64,000 nt of DNA, taken from the NCBI GenBank assembly GCA_945910005.1, contig CAMDTW010000145.1, positions 1-64,000 on the forward strand. Direction: 5' to 3'. Shown here piece by piece: positions 9,506 to 20,336 of this stretch. This DNA is from Isoperla grammatica. Taxonomy: Eukaryota > Arthropoda > Insecta > Plecoptera > Perlodidae. Every line of letters starts with the position of its first letter. Position 1 is the stretch's first letter. The notes under the pieces are model-generated. The model had not been told where the DNA came from. It worked only from the letters and a program-made list of their open reading frames with translations, and made no database searches. Position numbers and translations under genes: made by a program.

Positions 9506-12500
9506 GACCACAACCTTAGGCCGCACCCGCTAAAAACTGTCGCCTGGAATGCGAACGGCGGCCTCAGAGCTAAACGTGAAGAAATCCTCCACTACATTCA
9601 ACAAAATCACATAGATGTGATGTTGCTCAGCGAAACGCACCTGCTGCCCTCAGACAGATTCACCATAGCCAACCACATAGTGTATCGACTAGACCGCCCA
9701 CTGACACCGGCCCAGGCCAACCGGACGCAGCCACCGAGAGGAGGAGGGGTTGCCATCCTAGTGGCGTCCCATATAAAACACGAGCCCATAGCCCTCCCGA
9801 CTGTTAAATCGATCGAGGCTATCGGAGTCGGAGTTCATACAGTATTAGGAACAATACAACTGGTGTCAGCATATCGACCGCCGAAGACCACGACCATCCT
9901 CCTCGAAAGCGACCTAACGGCCCTCGCAGACACACAGCACATGCGAGTAATAGCAGGAGACCTCAATGCGAAACATCCAGACTGGAACTCGCGCACAAGC
10001 AATGCTGCCGGGAACGCCATGCGAAGACATTCGAGAACACACAACTACGAGGTTGCTGGACCAACGCACCCAACTCACTACCCGCACCTGGCCAGACTGA
10101 GGGCGGACGTACTAGACATAGCTCTTCTTATCAATATACCAACAAATTACACGATTAAAACGGATGCTGCATTAACATCAGACCACAACCCTATCATCAT
10201 TAAACTCGATATGGATGCGGTGCACGCTGCGCAACAGCCCCGCTACAACTTCCATAAGGCAGACTGGGTCAAGTTCCGAACCACAGTAGTCAACCATCTT
10301 CCAGAACCACCGGTACAAATGAATGCAGTCGAGGAATTAGACCTACTCACCACTAATCTCACCACATCAATCCAGACCGGGCTGCAACAAGCGGTGCCAA
10401 CATCAACCAGAAACAAGACCACGCTGTACGACCTACCACCAGGTCAGACTAATAGTCAGACTAATCTCATGTTTTTGGAGATGGTTACGGAGTTTAACCT
10501 TCGTCAGTTCAATCCGTTTACAACATGCAACAACCATGCGCTCGACCTTATTTTTGTAAACAGTGATGATTTGCTTGTGGACGTGTCTATAGGTCAGTCA
10601 CCCGTGGCAACCGATCATACGCCCCTCTTGTGCTCTTTATCACTTCCGGCATTCAGTGGATTTGCCAAAATTCCACCCAGGACCATATTCAATTGGAATA
10701 GGGCTGACCTTGTCAAGATCAAAGCTGCGCTGCAACAGTGTAATTGGGGACTTATGGTTACCACTGAGCACGTGAATGCGTGCTGTGACGTATTTTATGA
10801 CTTGTTTATGAAAGTTATAAGTGAAGTAGTACCGCAGGTTAAAGTGAACCCGAACAAGTATCCTGTATGGTATGACAGAGATGTAATTGACTTGTTGTTG
10901 TCTAAAAATCGCGCCCACAAGAAATGGAAGAGAAGTAATCTTCTATGTGATTACGTCGAATTTAGTGTTAAAAGAAGTGAATTTAAAAAAGTTCAGAAAT
11001 TGAAATATAGTGAGTACTTGGGTAACTTCGAGCGGCAATTTCTATCAAATTCTGATCCAAAGTGCATGTGGAACTTTATCCGTAATAAGTGTAGGCAGAG
11101 TAGAGTGCCTTTAAATGTGCACTTTAATGGAACTACATCGAAAAACGTACTTGAGGCCTGCAATCTCTTTTCGCAGCATTTTAAATCAGTGTTCCAGCCA
11201 AGTAGTGAACTGCCAAATCCTCCCCCGCCGCTTGAGGAGGGGTCATTTAACTGCTTAGATAGTGCAACCATTTCGAGGGAGCAAGTAGAAACAATTATTG
11301 GCAACCTCAAGACCGGTAAATCTCCGGGTAGTGATGGCGTACCAGTATCTGTGATCAAGTTCTGTGCCACTGAATTATCCGTTCCCCTAACTATTCTTTT
11401 TAATCGTATATTGTCGTCAGGAATGTACCCAGATAGGTGGAAATGTGCTAATGTAACACCTGTGTTTAAAAGTGGCGACAAAAACGACGCCTGTAACTAC
11501 AGGCCGATATCTCTACTACCCATTTTTTCTAAAATGTTTGAGAAATTTCTGCATAATTTAATATTTTCTCATGTTAAGGCTTTTATTCCTGACTCCCAGC
11601 ACGGGTTTATGCCTAGTAGATCTACTGTTACAAATCTTGTTGGATATTGTAACACAATATCAGAAAGTATTGATAGGGGTGTGCAGGTGGATGCTATTTA
11701 CACCGACTTTTCTAAAGCTTTTGATTCTGTGGATCATGCTCTTCTCATTTACAAGCTTAAACATTTTGGCATATCTGGCTCTTTAATTGATTTATTATCA
11801 AGCTATCTAACTGGCCGTAAGCAGTCTGTTGTGATTAATGGGGTTAGTTCTCTTCCCGAGGAGGTGACGTCCGGGGTTCCCCAGGGCTCTATTTTAGGGC
11901 CGTTGTTGTTCAACATATTTGTTTACGATATACCAAAAACTGTACTGTCTCAATGTCTTATGTATGCTGATGACGTCAAATTGTTTGCTCCAGTTAGATC
12001 CCTTCAAGACTGTTTACAACTTCAGGAATCTTTTTTAGCTTTATGTCGTTGGTGTGCTACTTGGAATTTACATCTTAACCTCAAAAAATGTTTTGTTATA
12101 TCTTTTACAACGAGGAGAAATCCGATACATTTTAATTATTCCTTTGGCGGTGATACACTAAATAGAGTTTTTAGTGTAAATGATCTTGGTGTTTTGTTAA
12201 CCTCAGATTTTTCTTTTAATGACCACATAACTGCAATCCTGTCAAAAGCTTATAGATTGCTTGGATTTTTTAAACGTAATCTGCACTCTGTCTTTTCTAA
12301 AGAAACTATACGACGTGTTTACTTGAGTCTTGTGCGGCCTCAGGTGGAGTACGCTAGTATTGTTTGGTCTCCACATCACAAGACAAGGGTGGATATTCTA
12401 GAGCGACTCCAGCAGCGATTTGTTAAGTGGTTATCACGCCTGGACGACCCCACATTTGTGTACCACAGGAAGGACTATGTAAAAATATGTGAAGACCTGC

Positions 12501-12802
12501 ACTTGCAAACGCTGTCTGGTAGAAGACAGGCTGCTGATTTTATGTTTTTACACAAACTTTTAAACAGTGGTATAGATTGTTCTGAGGTTTTAAAATTAAT
12601 TCATTTTAATGTACCTATTCGTAGGACAAGAAGTACCTGTTTGTTTTATCCGCCAAAGGCCAGAGTTGACATTTATAAATACTCATATCTACCACGAGTA
12701 CAAACAAATTTTAATAACCTACTGTCCCAACGAGTTGACTTAGGTATAGATGTTTTTAATGACTCAACTTTTACTTTTAAGAAAAAGTGTCGTTTATTGT
12801 AA
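9506..12802 (+). CDS. Chimeric ORF: APE endonuclease of outer element fused to EN-tail/RT of inner element
   Basis: The frame is open from 9506; the first ATG is at 9620, but the conserved WNANG motif at about 9545 lies upstream in frame. Part one (to 10443) is an apurinic-like endonuclease that would nick target DNA, with LLSETH, GDLNAKHPDW and TSDHNPI catalytic motifs. At 10443 the frame passes without interruption into a second retrotransposon. It first encodes the tail of that element's endonuclease (LDLIFVNSDD, ATDHTPL). A full reverse transcriptase follows, with NYRPISLLP, DAIYTDFSKAFDSVDH, SGVPQGSILGPLLFN and YADD (about 11963). The fusion follows from a nested insertion and is not an ancestral gene. 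Counting from 9617, 1,061 codons are uninterrupted. Confidence 0.9.
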   Translation, partial: DHNLRPHPLKTVAWNANGGLRAKREEILHYIQQNHIDVMLLSETHLLPSDRFTIANHIVYRLDRPLTPAQANRTQPPRGGGVAILVASHIKHEPIALPTVKSIEAIGVGVHTVLGTIQLVSAYRPPKTTTILLESDLTALADTQHMRVIAGDLNAKHPDWNSRTSNAAGNAMRRHSRTHNYEVAGPTHPTHYPHLARLRADVLDIALLINIPTNYTIKTDAALTSDHNPIIIKLDMDAVHAAQQPRYNFHKADWVKFRTTVVNHLPEPPVQMNAVEELDLLTTNLTTSIQTGLQQAVPTSTRNKTTLYDLPPGQTNSQTNLMFLEMVTEFNLRQFNPFTTCNNHALDLIFVNSDDLLVDVSIGQSPVATDHTPLLCSLSLPAFSGFAKIPPRTIFNWNRADLVKIKAALQQCNWGLMVTTEHVNACCDVFYDLFMKVISEVVPQVKVNPNKYPVWYDRDVIDLLLSKNRAHKKWKRSNLLCDYVEFSVKRSEFKKVQKLKYSEYLGNFERQFLSNSDPKCMWNFIRNKCRQSRVPLNVHFNGTTSKNVLEACNLFSQHFKSVFQPSSELPNPPPPLEEGSFNCLDSATISREQVETIIGNLKTGKSPGSDGVPVSVIKFCATELSVPLTILFNRILSSGMYPDRWKCANVTPVFKSGDKNDACNYRPISLLPIFSKMFEKFLHNLIFSHVKAFIPDSQHGFMPSRSTVTNLVGYCNTISESIDRGVQVDAIYTDFSKAFDSVDHALLIYKLKHFGISGSLIDLLSSYLTGRKQSVVINGVSSLPEEVTSGVPQGSILGPLLFNIFVYDIPKTVLSQCLMYADDVKLFAPVRSLQDCLQLQESFLALCRWCATWNLHLNLKKCFVISFTTRRNPIHFNYSFGGDTLNRVFSVNDLGVLLTSDFSFNDHITAILSKAYRLLGFFKRNLHSVFSKETIRRVYLSLVRPQVEYASIVWSPHHKTRVDILERLQQRFVKWLSRLDDPTFVYHRKDYVKICEDLHLQTLSGRRQAADFMFLHKLLNSGIDCSEVLKLIHFNVPIRRTRSTCLFYPPKARVDIYKYSYLPRVQTNFNNLLSQRVDLGIDVFNDSTFTFKKKCRLL

Positions 12803-12943
12803 TGTGTTGTTTCTTTGTTATTTATAATTCTATGTGTCTATTTATTTTGTGATGATGTTTGTATGTTTTTTATTATATCCTGTGTATTTCTGGTTGTATA
12901 AACTGTGCTGGGATAAATAAATAATAATAATAATAATAATAAT
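10444..12943 (+). mobile_element. Inner non-LTR retrotransposon, 5'-truncated, (TAA)n tail
   Basis: The insertion splits the outer retrotransposon between a Pro-Pro-Gly codon run at 10434-10443 and ACTTGCC at 12947. AGG at both junctions (10441-10443, 12944-12946) is the most that could be a target duplication. The element starts within the endonuclease C-terminus, contains a complete RT and a 114-bp 3' UTR, and ends in an ATAAATAA(TAA)n tail. Clade assignment (jockey, I or CR1 group) is uncertain. At the 5' junction the word GTCAGACTAAT occurs twice (10443-10453, 10455-10465). Confidence 0.9.
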
Positions 12944-12946
12944 AGG

Positions 12947-14819
12947 ACTTGCCAGATCAGTGCAACTTAAAAATGCAGCCCGCAGACTCTGGCAGCGGCA
13001 CAGAACCCCAGATCTACATATTATATACAACAAAATGAGCGCAACACTCAGACGCGAATTAAACGAACATCGAGCTGCACTATGGGAAGCTACCACAGCC
13101 CCTCTCACGCAAACAACACCCAAGCTATGGAGGTTAGCCAAAGCTCTGCAACGGAAACCGACATTCGATCACCCCCTCACCACCCCGAACGGGCGTGTAC
13201 ACACTCCGCATGGCAGAGCAGAAGCACTGGCAGATGCACTCCAAGATCAGTTTGTTCCGAACCCACCTACAGCCGACACCACCAGACTACTGCGGGAACT
13301 TGCTACATGCCAGACCAACCACCCTCCAGCTGGTACCCTTGATGCCGAGGATGAATGCACCATCCGAGAACTAGCGCTCATAGTTTCCAAACTGCCGCGG
13401 AATAAAGCTCCTGGGCACGATAGCATTACCATGATCGCTGTTAGAGAACTTCCAGTACAGGCCGTTGAACTCCTCGTTTCCATCTTCAATGCAGCCCTCA
13501 AGCTCCAGCACTTTCCCACACCATGGAAGCACGCAAAGGTTGTCACGTTCAGGAAACCAGACAAGCCACCAACTGACCCAACAAGCTACCGGCCGATCAG
13601 CCTATTAAGCACGCTAGCTAAGCTGTATGAGCGAGTGCTCATAGCTAGACTCCACAAAGTCATGGAGGCAACCAAAGTGCATCCAGACTGCCAGTTTGGC
13701 TTCAGAGCACATCACTCCACCGTCCATGCGCTCACACGCGTAACAGACTACATCACCGACGGCTTCAACACTAGCAAGGTCACAACAGCAGTTTTCCTGG
13801 ACGTGGCGAATGCCTTTGACCGTGTCTGGCACGAGGGTCTCTTAATCAAGATGTACAGGCTAGGTATGCCGCCGTACCTTATCGGCACTATACAATCCTA
13901 CCTTACTGAACGCTCATTCAGCGTCCATGTCACGGGAGCCACTTCAACCACCCGCCCCATACAGGCAGGAGTGCCACAAGGCTCCGTCCTTGGGCCCTCA
14001 CTATATGGCATATACACCCATGACATCCCGCTACCGACTCCAACAGAACAAGTCATGACCAGCATCTTCGCGGATGACTTCACAGCAATGGCGCAAGGTA
14101 GCCACCCTGCTCTTGCGCTACGAAGCCTCACCAAATACATAAACAGAGTCGTACCATGGTACCACCAGTGGAGAATTACCCTTAATGCCGACAAAACCAC
14201 GGCAACCATCTTCACGCGTCACCCCAGGCCCAGACACGCCAACCCCTTCATCCTTAAGAATAAGCAGGAACCGCCACTCACCATCGATGGCAAGCCGGTC
14301 ACCTGGAATAAAACTAGCACCTGCCTGGGAGTCGTACTCGATCGTCGCCTTACTTGGAGCCAACACGTCAAGTCAGTAACAATGAAGACTAAAGCCAAGT
14401 TGGCAAGCCTGTCGCCGCTACTCCGTGCAAGCGGCATGGCACAACGCACGAAAATGGTCCTCTACAAATCCCTGCTTAGATCGACATTTACATACGCAGC
14501 CCCGGTGTGGGCCAGCGCTTTCAAAACTCCATTACTCAGTCTCCAAACGGTCCAGAACCGGGCGCTAAAGCTAATAACTGGCGCACACCGGTACACGCCC
14601 ACCATAGAACTTCATGAGGCCCTGGGCATACTGAAGGTTACCCCGTACCTCCAGAAACTTGCCTCATCGTTCTTCACTAAAGCCCAACAATCAAAACTAC
14701 CCTACATAAAGAAACTCTCTGAAATAACGGCTCTCCCAGGAGACCGTTACAACAGACCAATAGCCTCAATTGGCATAGCATACTGCTGTAGCCCGGCTAA
14801 AAGACCGAGGCGCAGCTAA
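12947..14819 (+). CDS. Reverse transcriptase half of the outer jockey-like ORF
   Basis: This is the continuation of the endonuclease at 9506-10443 after the inner insertion. It begins GLARSVQLKNAARRLWQ and has no proper start of its own. RT motifs in order are NKAPGHDSI, SYRPISLLSTLAKLYERV, QFGFRAHHST, AVFLDVANAFDRVWH, AGVPQGSVLGPSLYG and the catalytic FADD near 14070. A C-terminal region follows and ends SPAKRPRRS before the stop. Spacing and motifs fit the jockey clade. Length after the stub is about 620 codons and the frame is intact. The outer element was therefore probably young when it was hit. Confidence 0.92.
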
Positions 14820-15025
14820 TCCCCCCCCCCCCCCCCCGTGGCCCTGAAAACCAACAAATTATCCTTAACCAAATAGTACATCCAGCCACCTAGTGGCCTC
14901 CTTACTCTAAACAATAAATCGACCATATCTTAATTCATTCTTAAGTTATGACCCCCCGTAGGAGTCGGCACTTAACTACCACATGTCTGTACTCATGCAG
15001 CAGACATAACCAGACAACGACGGAA
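14820..15025 (+). other. 3' UTR of the outer retrotransposon
   Basis: The UTR starts with a 17-base C run, contains AATAAA at about 14910, and ends at the GACCGCAGT duplication with no A tail. The missing tail suggests trimming or a clade that ends in non-A sequence. Confidence 0.75.
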
Positions 15026-15365
15026 GACCGCAGTGCGTTGTTTATCGAAGGAGTTCCTAAAATTTCCGCAAGATGGTGCTCACGTATGAAGAGTACAAAC
15101 CAATGCCGCCAACACTACAACCGCTACAACGCTTAATTAACAACAATTTTCGAGCATGGGTTTCTTAATTTATTCATAGAAATTCCGCAAGATTAGGTCT
15201 GTATAGCGAGAATAATATTATTAATGAGCATTATTTAAAACTAATACAGGCCCTGTAAATGATTCTAAGTAAATCTTGAAGAATTACATTCAAATCTTAA
15301 CCAGGTGCATATATGTCTTTGTATCCTAGTTGCCAAATCAAATTTAGAATTTGATTACATCCTTA

Positions 15366-15995
15366 AGGCCCGTCTACATCCATTTAGCGTACGTAACTTC
15401 CAGAAATAAGCATGTTGGCCATATTGAATTTACATGTAATAATGCACATTGAAATTAGGAAAATGAACGTACGTTTCTCGACGCGAAAAGTTGATTCAAC
15501 TCCAACTTTTTTCTAATTTCTAGAATTTGGTTAATTGGTGCATGCGCAATAGAGAGAAAACATACCAACAGCTTACATTGTTTATTTATCGAAGTGTCAA
15601 ACCAAACCACATCACAACATTTCTATACATTTCTATTTTGAAAACAAATCTTCAAAACAAACAAGAAACATACAAAACTCTCACAACTTGGTTGCCCATA
15701 ATTAAACGTTTTAACTGGTGAGCAGTTACTATTGCCATACCTCATTTTCTTCATAATGTTGGATTTTTATTATTTTGACAGCTCCTTGTTTGTCTATCAG
15801 TTCGATTCATTTGTTACATTGATGAGTTCGGCTGTGAAGTCAGTTGCAAGTTCCCTATTGGTGGGAAATTCGTGAGCTCTGATTGGTTTACGATTACTTA
15901 AGAAAATTATCAACATTCGATGGGAACGGCTATAACGTAATTTCTATAATTTTCTATAATTTTCACGCGTAAGTAAAGTGGATGTACACGAACCT
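15366..15995. mobile_element. MITE with TTA target duplication, 630 bp, inside the hAT
   Basis: The left TIR AGGCCCGTCTACATCCA corresponds to AGGTTCGTGTACATCCA on the reverse of the right end. TTA flanks both sides (15363-15365, 15996-15998). Internal sequence near 15720-15820, including TTTTGACAGCTCCTTGTTTG, is shared with the fold-back at 19973-20280. No transposase is present. Confidence 0.82.
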
Positions 15996-16103
15996 TTAGT
16001 CATGTGGCAATTTTTCCTTTTTTTTCCTTCGAAGTTCGAATATTTTTCTAATGAAATTCGAGTTCGAGCTCGACCCTAAAAATCCTGGGTTCGCCCACCC
16101 CTA

Positions 16104-16975
16104 CATTTAACACTAACAAGCGTAATCCTTACTGGTGTGGTGACCCCTATCGTGTAGTGAACCAGCTCGCCTAGGATGTAGCCCAGGGTTACCACAGCGC
16201 TGAAGAATACAACTGAACTGAGTGGGAAGTGGGAGGCATGAACAGAGGAGCCAAGCCAGGATTGGAAATTGGAATACATGCAACTGAAGAAAACAACTGA
16301 ACTGAGTGGCAAGTGGAAGGCAAAAACAGAGGAGCCAAGTTCAGTTGAACGACACTAGCACCAACTTGAAACTGCAAAATCCACTGCATGAAGAGTGAAA
16401 TGTTTTATTGATAATGTGTTGCTTTATACGACGATTTACAGATAGTTTTAGTAATAATTTTTTTTATAACTGAATAGGATAGACATTAAATAAATAAATA
16501 AATGTGAGACAAGATACACATTTTAATCCCATTTGCATGCAATTGTATCCTGTAAATGGCAAATATGAAGGATATTGAAAGAAGATTTTCTCAGATTGGT
16601 AATACATGTCAAAGATGTTTACAGTCAATTGTTTAGCCATTGCCTACTGGATAACTTGTACTCTGCTTGTGCATAGTACGTACAGAAGGCAGTGACAGAG
16701 CTATGAAACAACTGCTTTGGAGTTTATCATCACAAATCTGAACGGTGGGCGTCGAGGGTTCATCCCAACAATGCATTTGCAGTGTGTTTATCATTTTTAC
16801 ATAAAAATACATCTGTATTATGAGCAAAACAAACATGTATACCAATCTTTACATGGACTATTTTAAACAATAAACATGCAGTTGCAGTGACAATACTTAA
16901 GTAACCAAAACAACAATAATGCGAGATATGTGAGAAATTAAACAGGTAAAGTAATTATTTTTGTCGAATTGGTAA
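16104..16975. other. No gene seen; short tandem duplication
   Basis: An 84-bp unit is duplicated at about 16202 and 16286. It includes ACAACTGAACTGAGTGG and ACAGAGGAGCCAAG. The rest is AT-rich with no recognised feature. Confidence 0.6.
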
Positions 16976-16980
16976 CATTC

Positions 16981-17133
16981 AGGAGCCCGATTCTCTAAAG
17001 CTGTGGTAAATTTCTCACCGGTTTCTGACGTTACGGAAGGCGAATGGATGGCTGTGATTGGGTCACAGCCTTCTCATAACGACCAAAACCGGTGATCACC
17101 TTATCGTTGACAGTAGAGAATCAAGGCCCAGGT
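16981..17133. mobile_element. Short MITE-like inverted repeat
   Basis: The left sequence with CCCGATTCTCTAAAG and CACCGGTTTC mirrors the right sequence AAACCGGTGA...GAGAATCAAGGCCC. A related element with the same internal plan is at 43723-43869. Exact ends and target duplication could not be fixed because weaker inverted similarity continues outward. Confidence 0.6.
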
Positions 17134-17173
17134 TCAAGCTAAACTCGACAAAAGTCAATGATGGTGAAACCGG

Positions 17174-17757
17174 CCCTAAGGATGTAAATCAAATTATAAA
17201 TTTGATTTGGCAACTAGAATACAAAGACATATATGCACCAGGTTAAGATTTGAATATAATTCTTCAAGATTTACTTAGAATCATTTACAGGGCCTGTATT
17301 AGTTTTAAATAATGCTCATTAATAATATTATTGTCGCTATACAGACCTAATCTCGCAGAATTTCTATGAATAAATTAAGAAACTCATGCTCGAAAATTGT
17401 TGTTCATTAAGCGTTGTTTTGTTGGCGGCATTGATTTGTACTCTTCATACGTGAGCACCATCTTGCGGAAATTTAAGGAACTGCTTGGATAAACAACGCA
17501 CTGCGGTCGGTAATACTACTTTACCGATATTACTACTTTAACGATCTTGCGTCACAAGAACGACGCGAACGTGAGCGCTATCTTGCGGAAAGTGAGTAAA
17601 CTCTTTGCATTAAGATCGCGTGTACGAGCTGTGATTGGTGCGTTCATTCAATAGATCGATTTATTCCCGGTTTCGACTTTTTCGTGCATGCGAGCTAGCG
17701 GAAAATGCGGAAACTCGTTGGACGAAGATCGCGCGGCGCGCGTTTTGAATAACGTGT
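17174..17757 (-). mobile_element. Partial inverted copy of the 9128-16103 hAT, without the retrotransposon
   Basis: The reverse complement matches 9236-9490 joined directly to 15035-15365. Matching landmarks are the CGCGCCGCGCGATC segment, CAATCACAGCTCGTACACG, and GCATATATGTCTTTGTAT. It shows the uninterrupted target of the jockey-like element. Terminal inverted repeats are missing, so this copy is truncated at both ends. Confidence 0.9.
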
Positions 17758-17976
17758 AATTAAATTTGAATAATGTGTAATTAAAAAGATACCATCAAAT
17801 CTAGGGCTACATAAAATAGATGACTAACAGGGGTCGGTCCAATGATGTATCCACCAAATGCTTGGCTGCTCGAAACTAATGAGGCCTGAAATTGTCAAGT
17901 TTGATAAATTTGTATTCATAATAGGGAATATGCATGTTAATTTTTTTCGTCGTTACCAAATTAATGACGATGTTAT

Positions 17977-18570
17977 GAAGTCAAAAATATTTCATTTTCC
18001 CATTTTCCTAAATATTTTCAGTCAAGAACGTGAGCTGAAAATTTCACAAATAATTATGGCGGGAAAAACAGGTCATGACGTCAGAACTGACTAATATCGA
18101 TCAGCCTATCACGCAAAGATAATCAAAGATCGTATTTATGTCGAATATCTCACTAAAATGAGTGTATTTATATTGTTACTCGGTTCCAAAATGAATAATA
18201 ATTGTGTCCAACAATTAATTTACACCACTGGTATGATTATTTGTAATAATGTATCATTATTTAAGTGTTTATAGTAATTTTGTGCAGAGATCAGACAACA
18301 ATGAATACGTTGTTTTTCCGATAATTGTGTAGTGTTGCAAGGCGGTGATTGGCAAATTCATTCAACCAGTGATTTTACGTCGGTTATGACGTAACCATCC
18401 GTTTCACGATAGAAGTCCGGGAAAGGAAACATGTCAAACTTTGTAACGTTATAAAAATCGAACTGTGACATTTTGAAATGGGAAAAGTATGGTGCAGGTA
18501 TTTGTAGATAAGGGCCTATCTATTTCATATGATCGAACCAATATTGGGAAATGTGGTATATTCCCTATTA
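17977..18570. repeat. Dispersed repeat, copy 1 (direct partner at 42893-43479)
   Basis: About 590 bp is repeated in the same orientation 25 kb away with high similarity. Shared words include TCATGACGTCAGAACTGAC, TCAAAGATCGTATTTATG and ACATGTCAAACTTTGTAACG. No coding potential was recognised. The repeat probably belongs to a non-autonomous transposon whose ends I could not define. Confidence 0.85.
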
Positions 18571-18935
18571 TACAATTGCCACATGTGTTATATCTCTTTT
18601 AGTAATTTATTACATCATTAATAGAGGTACTGGTAACATGTTCTTGACCAGTTCCTTGCAATGTATTTTGATTTCATGAAATAAATAAACAACCAAAGAA
18701 ACCGGATATCAGTCTAGAATAGTGTGCAACTAACCTGGATGCTGGTGGTGGTGCTGGTTGCTGTGCGCCTCCAATGTGTATGCAGAACATTGTGCGAGCG
18801 AGTGAAACTGTTCGAGTTGGGCACAGCGAGCGGGCATAGACAACCTGAAACAGTGACAAAGATATTAGAGACGCCTCAACTGCAGAGTAGCATAGTCTAT
18901 GCACATCATTACATTACTTTTGAAATACAAATAAT
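18571..18935. other. No gene seen
   Basis: The stretch has mixed composition with a short TGGTGGTGGTGCTGG run near 18740. No repeat end, RNA gene or conserved coding frame was recognised. Confidence 0.5.
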
Positions 18936-18939
18936 ACAA

Positions 18940-19615
18940 ATAGAATATTAAAACTACAGAAAAGAGCCATCCGAATAATAGTTGGTATCGATCGCATGGA
19001 TTTATGTAAAGAACATTTTAAAGCCCTTAAAATACTTACATTTCCAAGCTTATATATATATACCAAGTCATCATTTACATAAAAATTAACAAAAGTATAA
19101 AAACAAATTTGACAGTTCACAGTTATGGTACTAGGAATAATAGAGTAGGAATAATGCACATATAACTGGGCATAATCTGGCTAAATACGAGAAGGCACCT
19201 CTATATGCTGGAATATCTTTGATGAATCTGCTACCTAAACACATAAAAGAAATTGTAGAAATCATATTATGAAGTTAGTGATTATGTCCAAGAACATACA
19301 TATACACATTTAAATTTGTACCAGTAAACCTAGCTCGTATTTGATAGATGTTACTCTGTTATACAATGTCTATTTTATTAACCTATGTACTATAAAAAGT
19401 ATATTTTATCCTACTCTATTTTATTGATCTATGTACTGTAGTTAAGTGTATAGTGTAGTATAGTGTGTGTGTAAATAGTGTTGTATTAGTAGTATGTATT
19501 GTAGTAAAATAGCATTGTTTTGTATTGTTTATATAGGCCTAGGCCTAATAGTATTAATTTATCTAGTATACCATGACATGTTCCATACATCTGTGATGTT
19601 CAATCGGAACTCGAT

Positions 19616-19659
<44 letters not shown>

Positions 19660-19695
19660 AGAAATAAAGAAAGAAAGAAAGAAAAAAAAGAAAAT
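18940..19695 (+). pseudogene. C-terminal remnant and 3' end of a non-LTR retrotransposon, (AAAT)n tail
   Basis: The plus-strand frame near 18945-19080 reads LQKRAIRIIVGIDRMDLC then FKALKILTFPSLYIYTKSS. After stops and a frame change, 19160-19265 reads LAKYEKAPLYAGISLMNLLP. Both are typical of the region after the RT domain in non-LTR retrotransposons. About 340 bp of 3' UTR follows, ending in TAAA/AAAT units grading into AAAG units at 19617-19695. The element is 5'-truncated and dead. Confidence 0.82.
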
Positions 19696-19972
19696 ACAGA
19701 GACGCACACATATCTTGTTAGTTGTCAAACATTCTAGCTGCAGATTGCAGTTATACTTATCCAAAGACTCGTACGATTTGATTGAGACAACACTCATGTT
19801 ATACTTAAACAAGGGAAGCAAACTAATGTTAGACTGCCTATGTAACCATGATAACCTGTCACTCTCAATTTCGTATTAGCCACTTCACAAGGTCATGCAT
19901 ACATAAGAGGTGGCAGCCTACAACTACTACAACATGACGTCATTGTGGCAATGGTGCCAACATGTTATTCAC

Positions 19973-20280
19973 AATAGGGCACTAGCAACACCAAAGACAA
20001 CAATGGAACAAATGAATTGAACTGATGGACAAGCAATCAGCTGTCAAAATAATAAAATTGCAACCATAGAAATAAAAACATGTGTAGCAATAGTAACTGC
20101 TCGCTATTTTTAACTATTAATGATAGACAACGACTAAGTGAAAGTTTTGTATGTGTATTTGTTTGTTTTTTGTTTTGTTTTCCAAAATCAGAAGAAATTA
20201 TTTTTTGACAGCTTGTTGTTTGTCCATCGATTCAATTCATTTGTTTCATTGTTGTCTTTTGGTGTTGCTAGTGCCCTATG
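19973..20280. mobile_element. Fold-back MITE with ~85-bp arms
   Basis: The left arm starts ATAGGGCACTAGCAACACC. The right arm ends GGTGTTGCTAGTGCCCTAT. The arms contain the TTGACAGC...TTTGTCCATCGATTC segment also seen inside the MITE at 15366-15995, so the two are related. No coding sequence is present. Confidence 0.82.
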
Positions 20281-20336
20281 AGACATGCGAGACATGTTGG
20301 TTGGCGAGATTAGTAACGTATCCTTGGCTACACTTA

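Larger units (their letters stand above)
9491..15025 (+). mobile_element. Jockey-like non-LTR retrotransposon, 5'-truncated, interrupted
   Basis: A 9-bp direct repeat GACCGCAGT flanks the element (9482-9490 and 15026-15034). The empty site is preserved in the inverted hAT copy as ACTGCGGTC at 17500-17508, which fixes both boundaries. The retained sequence begins just upstream of the endonuclease domain, so the first (gag-like) ORF is absent. The RT domain resumes at 12947 after the inner insertion. The 3' UTR includes a 17-base C run at 14821-14837. The element lacks an obvious poly-A tail. Without the inner element it is about 3.0 kb. Confidence 0.93.
9128..16103. mobile_element. Non-autonomous hAT element carrying nested insertions
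   Basis: The left end TAGGGGTGGGTGAACG and the right end, which reads TAGGGGTGGGCGAACC in reverse complement, are typical hAT TIRs. The 8-bp duplication CATTTAAC flanks both sides (9120-9127 and 16104-16111). Inside the left end, GTTCGAA-type words repeat. After removing the retrotransposon (9491-15025) and a MITE (15366-15995), the element is about 0.8 kb and encodes nothing. A second, inverted, partial copy at 17174-17757 lacks the retrotransposon. Confidence 0.93.

Noticed and set aside
9506..12802. Single natural 1,061-residue polyprotein
   Set aside because: The outer element's RT resumes at 12947, and the junction at 10443 truncates one endonuclease and starts inside another, so the ORF is an insertion product.
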